Of a DNA stretch of 64,000 bases, positions 33,637 to 42,675 are shown in pieces (the stretch's first letter is position 1; each line of letters begins with the position of its first letter). Source of the stretch: Roseovarius litorisediminis. Its GTDB lineage: Bacteria; Pseudomonadota; Alphaproteobacteria; Rhodobacterales; Rhodobacteraceae. Under the pieces are notes generated by a model. The model was not told where the DNA came from. It searched no databases and saw only the letters and a list, made by a program, of their open reading frames with translations. Location of the stretch: positions 62,001-126,000 of the forward strand of contig NZ_FWFL01000008.1 of NCBI RefSeq assembly GCF_900172295.1, read 5' to 3'. The translations under genes and the position numbers were made by a program.

Positions 33637-34511
33637 CGTCCCATGCTCCGGTCAAAGGCACGGTAGAGCCAAAGTAGCGCGGATTGCGGGCTGTCGCTGG
33701 TGTGATGCAACCCGTATTGCCAACCCGTGGCCGCGCAGATCGCGCGCAGTTCGGCCTTACGCTCGGCCAGACGTTCAAGATAACGGTCGCGCAGGGCGTT
33801 GGCCTTGAGGGTTTCGTGCGCAAGCGTTCCGGCGACGCTTTCGAATATCGTGCGGCCACGGTAGGGAAAGGCCTCTTCCGCCGGATCAAGGACTTGCATC
33901 AGAACGCCTTGCACCCCGCGATCGGCAGACGAGGTTAGCGCGGTCCGCACCGGATCGACGTTGCCCATGAAATCCGAGACAAACAGGGCTCGACCATGGG
34001 ATTGCATCCCGCGCATGTCAGGGCTGCCGTAATCTGCATCGCTTTCCCTGACAAGCACCTCGGCCAGCCGGGTGATCTGGGCGTTGCCGCGCCGGGGCGG
34101 CAGCGTGCCCGTTATGCCCACACGTTCTCCGGCGCGGTTCAGCAGCACGGCAACAGCCAAAGCCAGCAGGCGGGCGCGGTCAGATTTTTGGGGCAGGTTG
34201 TCGTCGGATGAAAAATTCATCGATGCGGAATTGTCGACCCAGAGCATCACGCTTTGCGCGATCTGCCATTCGCGTTGACGGACATATTGCATGTCACTGC
34301 GTGCCGAACGACGCCAGTCGATATGACGCCGCGAATCCCCCGGCTGTACCGGGCGATATTGCCAGAAATCATCGCCCAGACCCGAACGCCTGCGCCCGTG
34401 TTCCCCCAGCAGAACCGCCCCGGCCAAATGTTCCGCGCGTGCCAGAAGCGGCGGCAAACGCGCAGCTTCGGCCTCGGCCCGGGAACGAAGGGGGGCGATG
34501 GGGAGTGTCAC
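33633..34511 (-). CDS. DUF58 domain protein
   Basis: The 292-residue cytoplasmic protein has the DUF58 signature R-x-Y-x-P-G-D-x-x-R-x-I-D-W, here FWQYRPVQPGDSRRHIDWRR near residues 48-67, then a vWA-like domain starting VMLWVDNSASMNF near 88, with the MIDAS-like D-x-S-x-S present. DUF58 proteins are regular partners of MoxR ATPases. It overlaps moxR upstream (34508-34511) and the BatA/DUF4159 gene downstream by four bases each. Confidence 0.88.
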   Translation of the reverse strand: MTLPIAPLRSRAEAEAARLPPLLARAEHLAGAVLLGEHGRRRSGLGDDFWQYRPVQPGDSRRHIDWRRSARSDMQYVRQREWQIAQSVMLWVDNSASMNFSSDDNLPQKSDRARLLALAVAVLLNRAGERVGITGTLPPRRGNAQITRLAEVLVRESDADYGSPDMRGMQSHGRALFVSDFMGNVDPVRTALTSSADRGVQGVLMQVLDPAEEAFPYRGRTIFESVAGTLAHETLKANALRDRYLERLAERKAELRAICAATGWQYGLHHTSDSPQSALLWLYRAFDRSMGR

Positions 34512-35515
34512 GCGGCAACCTCGATCCGTGTAATGGTGCGAACGGTTTCATCAATCAGGTCGCTCAGACTGTCGCCGCGTGCCCGCGCAGCAAAATTCAG
34601 TGCCATGCGGTGAATCAAGACCGGCTGCGCCATAACGGCCACATCATCCAAATCGGGCACCAACCTCCCTTGCAGCATGGCCCGTGCCCGCACCGTCAGC
34701 ATCAGCGCCTGAGCCGCGCGCGGCCCCGGTCCCCAGGCAACGGTTTCACGCACCCTCTCACTGGCTGACGTATCCTCGGGGCGGAAGGCACGCACCAGAT
34801 CAAGGATGGTTTCCATGACCTGTTCGCCCACGGGCATGCGACGCAACAGGTTTTGCGCCTCGATCAGTTCGGCCGCGGTAAAGACCTGATGTGAGGTTTC
34901 TTCGGTGGCGCCAGTAGTGGCGATCAGGATGTCACGCTCGGTGTCGCGGTCTGGGTACGGCACGTCGATTTGCACAAGAAACCGGTCAAGCTGTGCCTCG
35001 GGCAAGGGATAGGTGCCTTCCTGTTCGATCGGATTTTGTGTGGCCAGCACGTGAAACGGCGCGTCAAGCGGGCGGTCCTGTCCGGCGACGGTCACCTGAC
35101 GTTCCTGCATGGCTTGCAACAGCGCCGACTGGGTGCGCGGGCTGGCGCGGTTGATCTCGTCGGCCATCAGAAGCTGACAAAAAATCGGGCCGGGAATGAA
35201 TTTGAATGCGCGGGTGCCGTCGGCACCGGTTTCCAGCACTTCTGAGCCCAGAATATCTGCTGGCATCAAATCAGGCGTGAACTGAATGCGATTGCCGTTG
35301 AGCCCCATCACGGTCGAAAGCGTTTCAACCAGCCGGGTTTTTCCCAGCCCCGGCAGGCCGATCAGCAAACCGTGGCCGCCGCACAAAAGCGCCGACAGCG
35401 CCAGATCCACAACCCGCTCCTGCCCGATGAAGCGACGGGTGATCGAGGCGCGGGCCTGTGCCAGTTTATCCTCAAGCGCGTCGATCCCCGCAAGCAGGTC
35501 GGCATCATCGGTCAT
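34508..35515 (-). CDS. MoxR-family AAA+ ATPase
   Basis: The 335-residue protein is a MoxR AAA+ ATPase, a group acting as chaperones in maturation of large complexes with vWA-domain partners. Walker A is GLPGLGKTRL near residue 56, Walker B LLMADEINR near 115, and the sensor-1 Asn lies in HVLATQNPIEQEGTYPLPEA near 155. It is the first of four overlapping genes. The 57-bp gap to the divergent DUF1285 gene must hold its promoter. Confidence 0.93.
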   Translation of the reverse strand: MTDDADLLAGIDALEDKLAQARASITRRFIGQERVVDLALSALLCGGHGLLIGLPGLGKTRLVETLSTVMGLNGNRIQFTPDLMPADILGSEVLETGADGTRAFKFIPGPIFCQLLMADEINRASPRTQSALLQAMQERQVTVAGQDRPLDAPFHVLATQNPIEQEGTYPLPEAQLDRFLVQIDVPYPDRDTERDILIATTGATEETSHQVFTAAELIEAQNLLRRMPVGEQVMETILDLVRAFRPEDTSASERVRETVAWGPGPRAAQALMLTVRARAMLQGRLVPDLDDVAVMAQPVLIHRMALNFAARARGDSLSDLIDETVRTITRIEVAA

Positions 35516-35572
35516 GGCAAAACTCCTGTTGAAACTATATCGTTAGAGTAGAGTGTATAGCGTGCAGCGGAA

Positions 35573-36166
35573 ATGGCAAAAGCAATGAGCAAAGAATCCA
35601 TCACGACACCGTCAGCCGAAGGGATTGCGGCCTCGGCCCGGGCGGCCAAGGGCAAGGGCCTGCCGCCGGTTCATCTGTGGAACCCGCCGTTTTGTGGCGA
35701 TCTGGATATGCGGATCGCACGGGATGGCACGTGGTTTTACCTGGGCACACCGATCGGGAGGCCCGAACTGGTGCGGTTATTCTCCACCATTCTGCGGCGC
35801 GACGGGGATGATTATTTTCTGGTCACACCGGTTGAAAAGGTGGGAATCACTGTGGATGATGCGCCGTTTGTGGCGGTGGATTTTGAGGTGAAAGGCGACG
35901 GTGAGGCACAGAAGTTGGTGTTTGAGACCAACGTGGGCGATCATGTGATGGCCGGGCCGGACAACCCTATCCGGGTGGTGCGCGACCCCGAGACCGGTGA
36001 ACCGTCGCCTTATGTACTGGTGCGCGCCAATCTTGAGGCCCTGATTGATCGCAAAAGTTTTTACCGTCTTGTCGATATCGGCACGCATCATGACGGCTGG
36101 TTCGGGCTTTGGTCGGGGGGCGCGTTTTTTGGCGTGATTCCGTCAGATGAATTACCGGAGGGCTGA
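35573..36166 (+). CDS. DUF1285 family protein
   Basis: The 197-residue cytoplasmic protein fits DUF1285, a two-domain beta-rich family found in many proteobacteria with no known role. Conserved parts are [20 protein letters not shown] near 35-54, [20 protein letters not shown] and [20 protein letters not shown]. Two starts are possible: ATG 35573, very close to a GCGGA stretch, and ATG 35585, better spaced from it. The downstream SDR gene starts five bases after its stop and is co-transcribed. Confidence 0.85.
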   Translation: MAKAMSKESITTPSAEGIAASARAAKGKGLPPVHLWNPPFCGDLDMRIARDGTWFYLGTPIGRPELVRLFSTILRRDGDDYFLVTPVEKVGITVDDAPFVAVDFEVKGDGEAQKLVFETNVGDHVMAGPDNPIRVVRDPETGEPSPYVLVRANLEALIDRKSFYRLVDIGTHHDGWFGLWSGGAFFGVIPSDELPEG

Positions 36167-36170
36167 GGTC

Positions 36171-36863
36171 ATGGGAAAACCGATTGCGGTAATTGTGGGG
36201 GTCGGCTCGGGTCTGTCGGCGTCTTTGGCCCGGCGGCTAAGCGATGAAGGGTATGTGCTGGTGCTGGCGGCACGGGATACTGACAAGCTGAGCGCTTTGG
36301 CCGATGAGACGGGCGCCAGTATCGTGGCGATGGAGGCCACCGACCCATCGGCGATGGCGGCGTTGTTTGATGGTTTGGAGACTGCACCGGACGTGGCGAT
36401 CTATAATCCTTCGGCCCGCGTGCGAGGCCCGATTGCCGAGGTGGACGCAGACGAGGTGCGCCGGGCGCTGGAGGTAACGGCCTATGGTGCGTTTCTGATG
36501 GGTCAGGCGGCGGCGCGGCGGATGCTGGAGACCAAAGCGGATGTGCGTGGCACGATTCTGTTTACCGGCGCGTCGGCAGGGGTAAAGGGATTTGCGCAAT
36601 CGGCCAGCTTTGCGATGGGCAAGTTTGCGCAACGCGGTCTGGCGCAGTCGATGGCACGAGAGCTGCATCCAAAGGGCATCCACGTGGCATGGATCAATAT
36701 AGACGGCATGATCCGCAATCCGGGGCGGGTGGAACCGGCAGACCGGCCGGACAGCATGCTGGATCCAGACGCGATTGCCGGAGCCTATCTCAACCTGATC
36801 CGGCAGGACCGGTCGGCATGGACAGACGAGATAACCTTGCGACCGTGGGTCGAGTCGTTCTGA
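36171..36863 (+). CDS. Short-chain dehydrogenase-like protein lacking the catalytic Tyr
   Basis: The 230-residue protein has the SDR Rossmann fold. The glycine motif is altered to VGVGSGLSASLARRL near residue 8, and at the Y-x-x-x-K position it reads F-A-M-G-K (SASFAMGKFAQRGL near 150). The Ser (FTGASAG) and Lys remain. From memory, a recognised SDR subgroup (SDR_c10) has this same Phe for Tyr change, so it is not a sequencing error but a family trait, and activity may be lost or different. ATG 36171 follows GGAGG; an earlier ATG lies inside the DUF1285 gene. Confidence 0.85.
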   Translation: MGKPIAVIVGVGSGLSASLARRLSDEGYVLVLAARDTDKLSALADETGASIVAMEATDPSAMAALFDGLETAPDVAIYNPSARVRGPIAEVDADEVRRALEVTAYGAFLMGQAAARRMLETKADVRGTILFTGASAGVKGFAQSASFAMGKFAQRGLAQSMARELHPKGIHVAWINIDGMIRNPGRVEPADRPDSMLDPDAIAGAYLNLIRQDRSAWTDEITLRPWVESF

Positions 36864-36881
36864 ACGGGATTGGCATGGATT

Positions 36882-37796
36882 TCATTCCCCCTGCGAGACG
36901 CCGATAAGGTTGGGTGTCGGGCAGGTTTCGGCCAAAGGCTCCATCTCGACTGTGGTGTGGTGGATGTTGAACCGATCAGCCAAAAGCGCCTTTATCGCAG
37001 CGCGCAATGACAAGGCGTCAGAGCCGGGCTCCATCACCACATGCGCCTGAAACGCGGTCTCATGTTCCTGCATCCGCCACAAGTGCACTGCATGGACGTC
37101 TGACACGCCAGGCAATCCCCGCAGCGCGCCGATCACATCCTCCAGGGGCGGGCGGTCAGGGCTGCCCAGCATTAGCACCTGCAAAACCGGGCGTATCCCC
37201 TGCCCTGCATGCCACAGGATGTAGCCTGCGATCAGGAAGGTAGCGATCGGATCGGCCAGTCTCCAGTCATAGAGCAGGATCAGGATCCCCGTGACGATGA
37301 CCGCAACCGAGCCCATGGCATCGGCCAGATTATGCAGGAAAGCGGCGCGGATGTTCATGCTGTCGCGCGACATCGAATGGATCAGCAGCGCGGTTGCCAC
37401 ATCCACCACCAGTGCAGCTGTGGCGACAATCACCACGGGCCAGCCGGCCACCTCGACCGGGTTCAGCAATCGCCCTACCCCTTCGGCCAACAGATAGAAT
37501 GCGATGACGATAAGGGTGGTGTAGTTGATCAATGCCGCCACCACTTCGGCCCGGCCATAGCCAAAGGTCATGTTGGCATCGGCAGGGCGGCGTCCAATAC
37601 GACGGGCGAAAAAGGCGATGACCAGCGACAGCGCATCGCTGAGATTGTGAATCGCGTCGGCAATCAGCGCCAGTGATCCCGACAACACCCCGGCCACGAT
37701 CTGCACCAGCGTCAGCAGCAGATTGGCAGCAACCGCCCAAGCCACCCGTCGGTCGCCCTCTATCTGGGTGTGGTGGTTATGGTGGTGTCCGCCCAT
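36882..37796 (-). CDS. Cation diffusion facilitator family transporter
   Basis: The 304-residue protein is a CDF metal exporter with six membrane helices from about residue 15 to 205 and a cytoplasmic C-terminal domain. The metal site H-x-x-x-D pairs are in HNLSDALSLV near 47 and HNLADAMGSV near 153. A His-rich N-terminus (GGHHHNHH) is consistent with Zn, Co or Ni binding. The short C-terminal domain includes HAVHLWRMQEHETAFQAHVV. Specific metal cannot be set. It is convergent with the SDR gene, 18 bp apart. Confidence 0.92.
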   Translation of the reverse strand: MGGHHHNHHTQIEGDRRVAWAVAANLLLTLVQIVAGVLSGSLALIADAIHNLSDALSLVIAFFARRIGRRPADANMTFGYGRAEVVAALINYTTLIVIAFYLLAEGVGRLLNPVEVAGWPVVIVATAALVVDVATALLIHSMSRDSMNIRAAFLHNLADAMGSVAVIVTGILILLYDWRLADPIATFLIAGYILWHAGQGIRPVLQVLMLGSPDRPPLEDVIGALRGLPGVSDVHAVHLWRMQEHETAFQAHVVMEPGSDALSLRAAIKALLADRFNIHHTTVEMEPLAETCPTPNLIGVSQGE

Positions 37797-37928
37797 GTGC
37801 CCTGCCTTTCAGGGATGAAGGTAGGGAGCGGAACAAGCCCTGTAAACCGAACGGGTCAACAAATGGCAACTGCCACTCGTCCGGCCTGACAGTTGGCTTC
37901 GCAAGGGTAATCTTCTGGCCGCAGCGTA

Positions 37929-38600
37929 TCAGACTGCGACCCATTGCAATGGCTGCGGCAGGTTCTTCACGGCGTAGTCAATCCGCAGAACCCGGCGACG
38001 ATTAGCGGTTTGAGAAGGTTTCGAGCGGTGCAGAAGCAGCATGTTCATGATCAAAATGTCGCCTCGTCGGGCAGAGCACATTTCAGTCTTGCAGGTAGTG
38101 GCGGCAGAGGAAGCATCTGAAGCACGCACGACGCCCAGTCGATGGCTGCCAAGCGCAATTTCCATGGCCCCATCCTGCGCGCCCGCATCGTCAAGATGAA
38201 CCCGCACAAACAGCATATCAGCCAAGATTGCAGCAGGCGGCTCGCAATGCCAAAGCCCTGCTTTATTCGACCAATTCGAAAATCCCGGCAAATCATGCCG
38301 TTCTTGCACAGCAATTACCCGGTCCTGATGCCACGGCACTGACCAATTTCCCGCATCAGATTTGTTGAAAGCCACAAGCCGGACCGGAAAGGCAAGCGGG
38401 TAAAAGCGCCGGATCATTTGGGTTACGGGCCCGTCAGTGGCCAGAATGCGGGTGGATTGACCAGTGGTCAACCGCGCCCCCGGACGCGTGCCATGGTCAG
38501 CAGCAAGATCAAGCTGTTGCAGGGTCTTATCGTCAAGCGCATCCCGGCTCCAAACGCGCCCGGTTTCCCGAAACTCATCAGAGAAAGCGGCCGCTATCAA
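37929..38600 (-). CDS. Phytanoyl-CoA dioxygenase (PhyH) family protein
   Basis: The 223-residue product is an Fe(II)/2-oxoglutarate oxygenase of the PhyH group. The facial triad shows as H-x-D in PWHQDRVIAV near residue 90 and a distal His in MLLLHRSKPS near 190, with the 2OG-binding Arg in NRRRVLRIDY. The gene starts with TTG, embedded in the polA stop as TTGA, and GAGG lies five bases before it, so its translation depends on ribosomes finishing polA. Substrate is unknown; small-molecule or protein hydroxylation are both possible. The 132-bp gap to the cation transporter holds nothing recognisable. Confidence 0.82.
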   Translation of the reverse strand: MIAAAFSDEFRETGRVWSRDALDDKTLQQLDLAADHGTRPGARLTTGQSTRILATDGPVTQMIRRFYPLAFPVRLVAFNKSDAGNWSVPWHQDRVIAVQERHDLPGFSNWSNKAGLWHCEPPAAILADMLFVRVHLDDAGAQDGAMEIALGSHRLGVVRASDASSAATTCKTEMCSARRGDILIMNMLLLHRSKPSQTANRRRVLRIDYAVKNLPQPLQWVAV

Positions 38601-41410
38601 TGCGCCTCGGCCCAGTTTGCCCCCTGGCCTGCATCCACAATCAGCGGCACGTCAAGATGCACCGCCGGGTCGGCAGCCCCTTGCATGATGTCGCGGGCAG
38701 TGGCGATGAGTTTGTCCTGCGCGCCTTCCTGCACCTCGAATATCAGTTCGTCGTGAACCTGTAGCAACATCCGGCAGGGCTGCCCCTTGATTGCATCCGG
38801 CATGCGGATCATGGCGCGGCGGATGACATCGGCAGCAGTACCTTGTATGGGCGCGTTGATGGCAGCGCGTTTGGCAAATCCCGCGCGGGGGCCTTTGGCG
38901 GCTATCTCGGGCGTGTGGATTTTACGGCCAAAAAGGGTTTGGACAAAGCCATGCTCTTTGGCGAAACTCACCGTGTCGTCCATGTAGGTCTTGATGCCCG
39001 GGAAGCGTTCGAAATAACGGTCGATAAAGCCCTGCGCCTCGCCGCGTGGAATGCGCAGATTGCGGGCCAGACCGAAGCCCGAGATGCCGTAAATTACCCC
39101 GAAATTGATCGCCTTTGCCTTGCGACGCACTTCGGGTGTCATTTCGTCAAGCGGGACATCGAACATTTCGGATGCCGTCATGGCGTGGATGTCCTGCCCT
39201 TCGCGAAAGGCCTGTTTTAGCGCGTCTATCCCGGCAACATGGGCCAGAATGCGCAGCTCAATCTGGCTATAGTCCAGGCTGACCAGCACATTGCCCGGTT
39301 CAGCGACAAAGGCCTCGCGGATGCGGCGACCTTCTTCGGAGCGTACGGGAATGTTCTGCAGGTTGGGATCGGTCGAGGCCAAACGCCCGGTACTTGCGCC
39401 CGCCTGCATATACGAGGTATGCACACGCCCCGTTTCGGGATTGATATGGTCCTGCAGAGCGTCGGTGTAGGTGGATTTGAGCTTGCTCAACTGTCGCCAG
39501 TCCAGAACGCGGGCAGGCAGTTCGTGTTCCGTGGCCAAATCCTCAAGCACGTCTGCGCCAGTGGCATAGGCACCGGTCTTGCCTTTTTTGCCGCCTTCCA
39601 GACCCATTTCGTCAAACAGAATCTCGCCCAGCTGTTTGGGGCTGCCAACGTTGAATGTGCGCCCGGCCAGCTCATGAATTTCCGCCTCGAGCCCGGCCAT
39701 TTTCTGGGCAAAGGCATTGGACATGCGGCTTAGGGTTTCGCGATCCACCTTGACGCCGTTCATTTCCATCTGCGCCAGCACGGGCACCAGCGGGCGTTCA
39801 AGCGTTTCATAAACAGTCGTGACTTTTTCCCGGTGCAGCTGGGGCTTGAAGATATGCCACAGACGCAGGGTAATATCGGCATCTTCAGCGGCGTACTTCA
39901 CCGCCTCGTCAATCGGCACACGATCAAAGGTGATGGCAGATTTGCCACTTCCCAAAAGCGATTTGATCGGGATCGGGTCATGACTGAGGTAGCGTTCCGA
40001 CAGCGCGTCCATGCCGTGGTTGTGGATGCCCGCGTTAAGTGCGTAGGACATCAGCATGGTGTCGTCGATCGGGGTGACTTCAACGCCGTGGCGGGCAAAA
40101 ATCTTGGCGTCGTATTTCATGTTCTGGCCGATTTTGAGCACAGAAGCATCAGCGAAAACGGGTTTGAGGGCATCCAGAACCTCGTCTGTGCCCAGCTGAG
40201 CTGCTGCCAGCGTATCGGTGGCAAAAAGGTCGCCTGCGCCTTCGCCTTCTTTGTGGGTCAAAGGGATATAGCAGGCTTGCCCAGGTTCAACCGCCAAGGA
40301 GATACCCACCAGTTCGGCCTGCATTTCATCAAGCGAGGTGGTTTCAGTATCAACGGCCACATAACCGCGGGCGTTGATCCGGTCGATCCAGACCTGAAGC
40401 GCAGCCATATCCGAAACGCGTTCATATTTTTCAGGGTCGATGGAGGGCCACTTTGGCGCGTCTGCTTCGGGCGGGTTGGCGCCCGCCGGGCTGGTGTCGG
40501 GGATAACCGGCGGCTCGGCGCCCAAAGCATCTGCGATGCGCTTGCTGAGGGTTCGAAACTCCATCTCAGCCAAAAAGCCCAGCAGCGTTTCAGGCTCGGG
40601 GTCTTTGACCTCAAGATCATCCAGTGTGAAATCCAGCGGCGTGTTGCAGTCCAGAGTGACCAGTTTCTTTGACAGTTCGATCTGGGCACGTTTTTCGATC
40701 AGGGTTTCGCGACGTTTGGGTTGCGTGATCTCAGGCGCACGGTCCAGCAGGGTTTCCAGATCGCCGAATTCGTTGATCAGCAAGGCTGCGGTTTTGATCC
40801 CGATGCCCGGCGCGCCCGGCACGTTATCCACGCTGTCACCGGCCAGCGCCTGAACATCAACCACGCGGTCAGGGCCGACGCCGAATTTTTCCTCAACGCC
40901 TTCGACGTCGATGCGTTTGTTCTTCATTGCATCCAGCATTTCAACGCCGCCGCCGACCAGCTGCATCAGGTCCTTGTCGCTGCTGATGATGGTGACGCGC
41001 CCGCCAGCGTCGCGCGCCTGACAGGCAAGCGTGGCAATGATATCGTCGGCCTCGAACCCTTCGATTTCCTTGCAGGCGATATTGAAGGCCTTTGTCGCCT
41101 CTCGCGTGAGGGGCATTTGCGGGCGCAGGTCTTCGGGCATCGCCTCGCGGTTGGCTTTGTATTCGGGGTAGAGATCGTTGCGGAACGTGTGGCTGCCCTT
41201 GTCAAAGATTACCGCCACATGGGTAGGCGCGTCCGGGCCGGCGTGGTCGTCAATATAGCGTTGCAACATGTTGCAAAAGCCGCTGACAGCGCCAATTGGC
41301 AAGCCATCGGATTTGCGCGTGAGGGGCGGCAGAGCGTGGTAGGCGCGGAAAATAAAGGCCGAGCCGTCAATCAGATGAAGATGGCACCCCTTGCCGAATT
41401 GAGTGGTCAT
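38597..41410 (-). CDS. polA: DNA polymerase I
   Basis: PolA fills repair gaps and removes Okazaki RNA primers. The 937-residue protein has all three domains: 5'-3' exonuclease (about 1-290, with HLIDGSAFIFRAYHALPPL), 3'-5' proofreading exonuclease (about 340-530; YVAVDTETTSLDEMQAEL supplies the D-x-E residues) and family A polymerase (about 560-937; LVSLDYSQIELRILAHVAG and RRKAKAINFGVIYGISGFGL). The catalytic VHDE appears in LLQVHDELIFEV. It shares a four-base overlap with the downstream dioxygenase gene, an unusual coupling. Confidence 0.97.
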   Translation of the reverse strand: MTTQFGKGCHLHLIDGSAFIFRAYHALPPLTRKSDGLPIGAVSGFCNMLQRYIDDHAGPDAPTHVAVIFDKGSHTFRNDLYPEYKANREAMPEDLRPQMPLTREATKAFNIACKEIEGFEADDIIATLACQARDAGGRVTIISSDKDLMQLVGGGVEMLDAMKNKRIDVEGVEEKFGVGPDRVVDVQALAGDSVDNVPGAPGIGIKTAALLINEFGDLETLLDRAPEITQPKRRETLIEKRAQIELSKKLVTLDCNTPLDFTLDDLEVKDPEPETLLGFLAEMEFRTLSKRIADALGAEPPVIPDTSPAGANPPEADAPKWPSIDPEKYERVSDMAALQVWIDRINARGYVAVDTETTSLDEMQAELVGISLAVEPGQACYIPLTHKEGEGAGDLFATDTLAAAQLGTDEVLDALKPVFADASVLKIGQNMKYDAKIFARHGVEVTPIDDTMLMSYALNAGIHNHGMDALSERYLSHDPIPIKSLLGSGKSAITFDRVPIDEAVKYAAEDADITLRLWHIFKPQLHREKVTTVYETLERPLVPVLAQMEMNGVKVDRETLSRMSNAFAQKMAGLEAEIHELAGRTFNVGSPKQLGEILFDEMGLEGGKKGKTGAYATGADVLEDLATEHELPARVLDWRQLSKLKSTYTDALQDHINPETGRVHTSYMQAGASTGRLASTDPNLQNIPVRSEEGRRIREAFVAEPGNVLVSLDYSQIELRILAHVAGIDALKQAFREGQDIHAMTASEMFDVPLDEMTPEVRRKAKAINFGVIYGISGFGLARNLRIPRGEAQGFIDRYFERFPGIKTYMDDTVSFAKEHGFVQTLFGRKIHTPEIAAKGPRAGFAKRAAINAPIQGTAADVIRRAMIRMPDAIKGQPCRMLLQVHDELIFEVQEGAQDKLIATARDIMQGAADPAVHLDVPLIVDAGQGANWAEAH

Positions 41411-41488
41411 GTCGTGCCCCCGCCGCAGTTGATTTCCATGCCACAGGTATTGCCATGAAGCAGCACGAGGTGCCAGTGGGTTCGTGCT

Positions 41489-41713
41489 TTAGCTTGTTTG
41501 CGCGCGTTTCAATCTATGCCGCCCCAGATGCTGACGACTGAAACGCCGCGCAGGATAGGCTGGGCTGCGCAAAAGCGGGAAAAAGCCGACGGCATATGTG
41601 GTGATATAGAACAGCAAGACAGCCCACCACAAACCAAGGTCAAAAAAGAGCATGCCGACGAGGGCTGCACCCAATCCGCAGAGTGTGCCGAGGATAAACG
41701 CAAAGATAGCCAT
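41489..41713 (-). CDS. Small two-helix membrane protein, unknown function
   Basis: The 74-residue product from ATG 41713 has two hydrophobic helices, MAIFAFILGTLCGLGAALVG and GLWWAVLLFYITTYAVGFFP, and a basic tail (RRFSRQHLGRHRLKR). The start follows GGAGG by eight bases, which is the main reason to prefer it over an upstream frame extension. I do not recognise a family. It sits alone between polA and the DsbA-like gene. Confidence 0.55.
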   Translation of the reverse strand: MAIFAFILGTLCGLGAALVGMLFFDLGLWWAVLLFYITTYAVGFFPLLRSPAYPARRFSRQHLGRHRLKRAQTS

Positions 41714-41824
41714 TTCAGGAACCTCCGGTTTGTTTCGCTTGGCGCATTGCATAAAATGCGCACCCTTTGACATGGGGCCGGTCGCAGGGATGGACCAGAC
41801 CTTGTCGTGGGGTTGTGAAAACTC

Positions 41825-41884
41825 GTGAACCTGCGTTCACTCTTTGGCGAACTCCGGCGTAACAGCTTAATGAACGAATGTTCG
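41825..41884. promoter_or_regulatory. Two GAAC-N4-GTTC palindromes
   Basis: GTGAAC-CTGC-GTTCAC (41825-41840) is a perfect palindrome around four bases, and GAAC-GAAT-GTTC (41872-41883) repeats the core 45 bp away. They lie in the 198-bp gap downstream of dsbA and upstream of the small membrane protein gene. A similar site precedes the OmpA-like gene at 50747. Confidence 0.4.
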
Positions 41885-41911
41885 CCAATCGCAGGTTTCA
41901 GCGGCAAGATT

Positions 41912-42658
41912 TCAGGCGCAGGGGCCGGGTAAAGGCGCAGTGCGCTCGGCTGCGACCAACCGGTCGACCATGCGCCGGTCGATACCCCCCAGAACGCTGG
42001 TGCGTCCGATCACAAGCGCAGGTGTTCCGATAAAACCGAAGCGGCGTGCCAAGGCGGCGGTGACGGCCAGCTGACTTTCGGTTTTGGCCGAGGTCATGTC
42101 CTGCATCAGCTGGTCCGCATCAATGCCCGCGTCCCCGGCCACTTGCCGCAGATAGGGCGGGGTCGGCAGGACGGGCGTGCCCATCAGCCTTTCATGAAAC
42201 ATGGCGTAGGCGCCCTGCGCGCGGGCCGCCAGTGCCGCACGGGCCGCGCGCTGCGAGATCGGGCCCAGAAGCGGCAGCTCATGCCAGGTGATCTGCACCT
42301 TGCCTTTGGCTTCAAGCCGGGCCAGCATCGGGCTAACTTTACGGCAGTACAGGCAGCGGTAGTCGCTGAAATAGGCGATCTGAACGCTGGCCCCGTCGCG
42401 CGAGCCCCCGAACAGGGCATCACAAAGGGCGCCGTTGCTGATTGTAGGTTTTGCTTGTCCTGTCTCCAATCCGATCAGTGCGGTTGCCCCACCCGAGACC
42501 GGCCCCCCGGTGACACGGCGAAAGCCGGGCATGCCTGTCAGGGGTTCAAATTCCAGCTCAGGTTCCGACAATCGCCGCAGCAGACCGGTACTGCCATAGG
42601 CCGCACCAACCAGGGCGGCAAATCCGGCCAGACGGATTATTCGACGGCGGGTGGACAA
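41912..42658 (-). CDS. DsbA-family thioredoxin-fold protein
   Basis: The 248-residue product has an N-terminal basic stretch and membrane or signal segment (RRRIIRLAGFAALVGAAYGS) and a DsbA-like domain with the redox motif C-L-Y-C in YFSDYRCLYCRKVSPM near residue 100, and the cis-Pro loop near FIGTPALVIGR at 205. It probably handles disulfides in the periplasm. The start is TTG 42658 without a strong ribosome site; no ATG is available before residue 43, and translation may rely on the zinc-ribbon gene that ends 17 bases upstream. Confidence 0.82.
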   Translation of the reverse strand: MSTRRRIIRLAGFAALVGAAYGSTGLLRRLSEPELEFEPLTGMPGFRRVTGGPVSGGATALIGLETGQAKPTISNGALCDALFGGSRDGASVQIAYFSDYRCLYCRKVSPMLARLEAKGKVQITWHELPLLGPISQRAARAALAARAQGAYAMFHERLMGTPVLPTPPYLRQVAGDAGIDADQLMQDMTSAKTESQLAVTAALARRFGFIGTPALVIGRTSVLGGIDRRMVDRLVAAERTAPLPGPCA

Positions 42659-42675
42659 AGCTTTTGACAGGGGGG

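Noticed and set aside
39833-40672. 279-codon open frame antisense to polA
   Set aside because: polA is intact on the other strand; this frame reflects its codon pattern.
41825-41884. LexA (SOS) boxes
   Set aside because: The alphaproteobacterial LexA site is GTTC-N7-GTTC; the GAAC/GTTC pairs here have four-base spacing, and the neighbours are not SOS genes.
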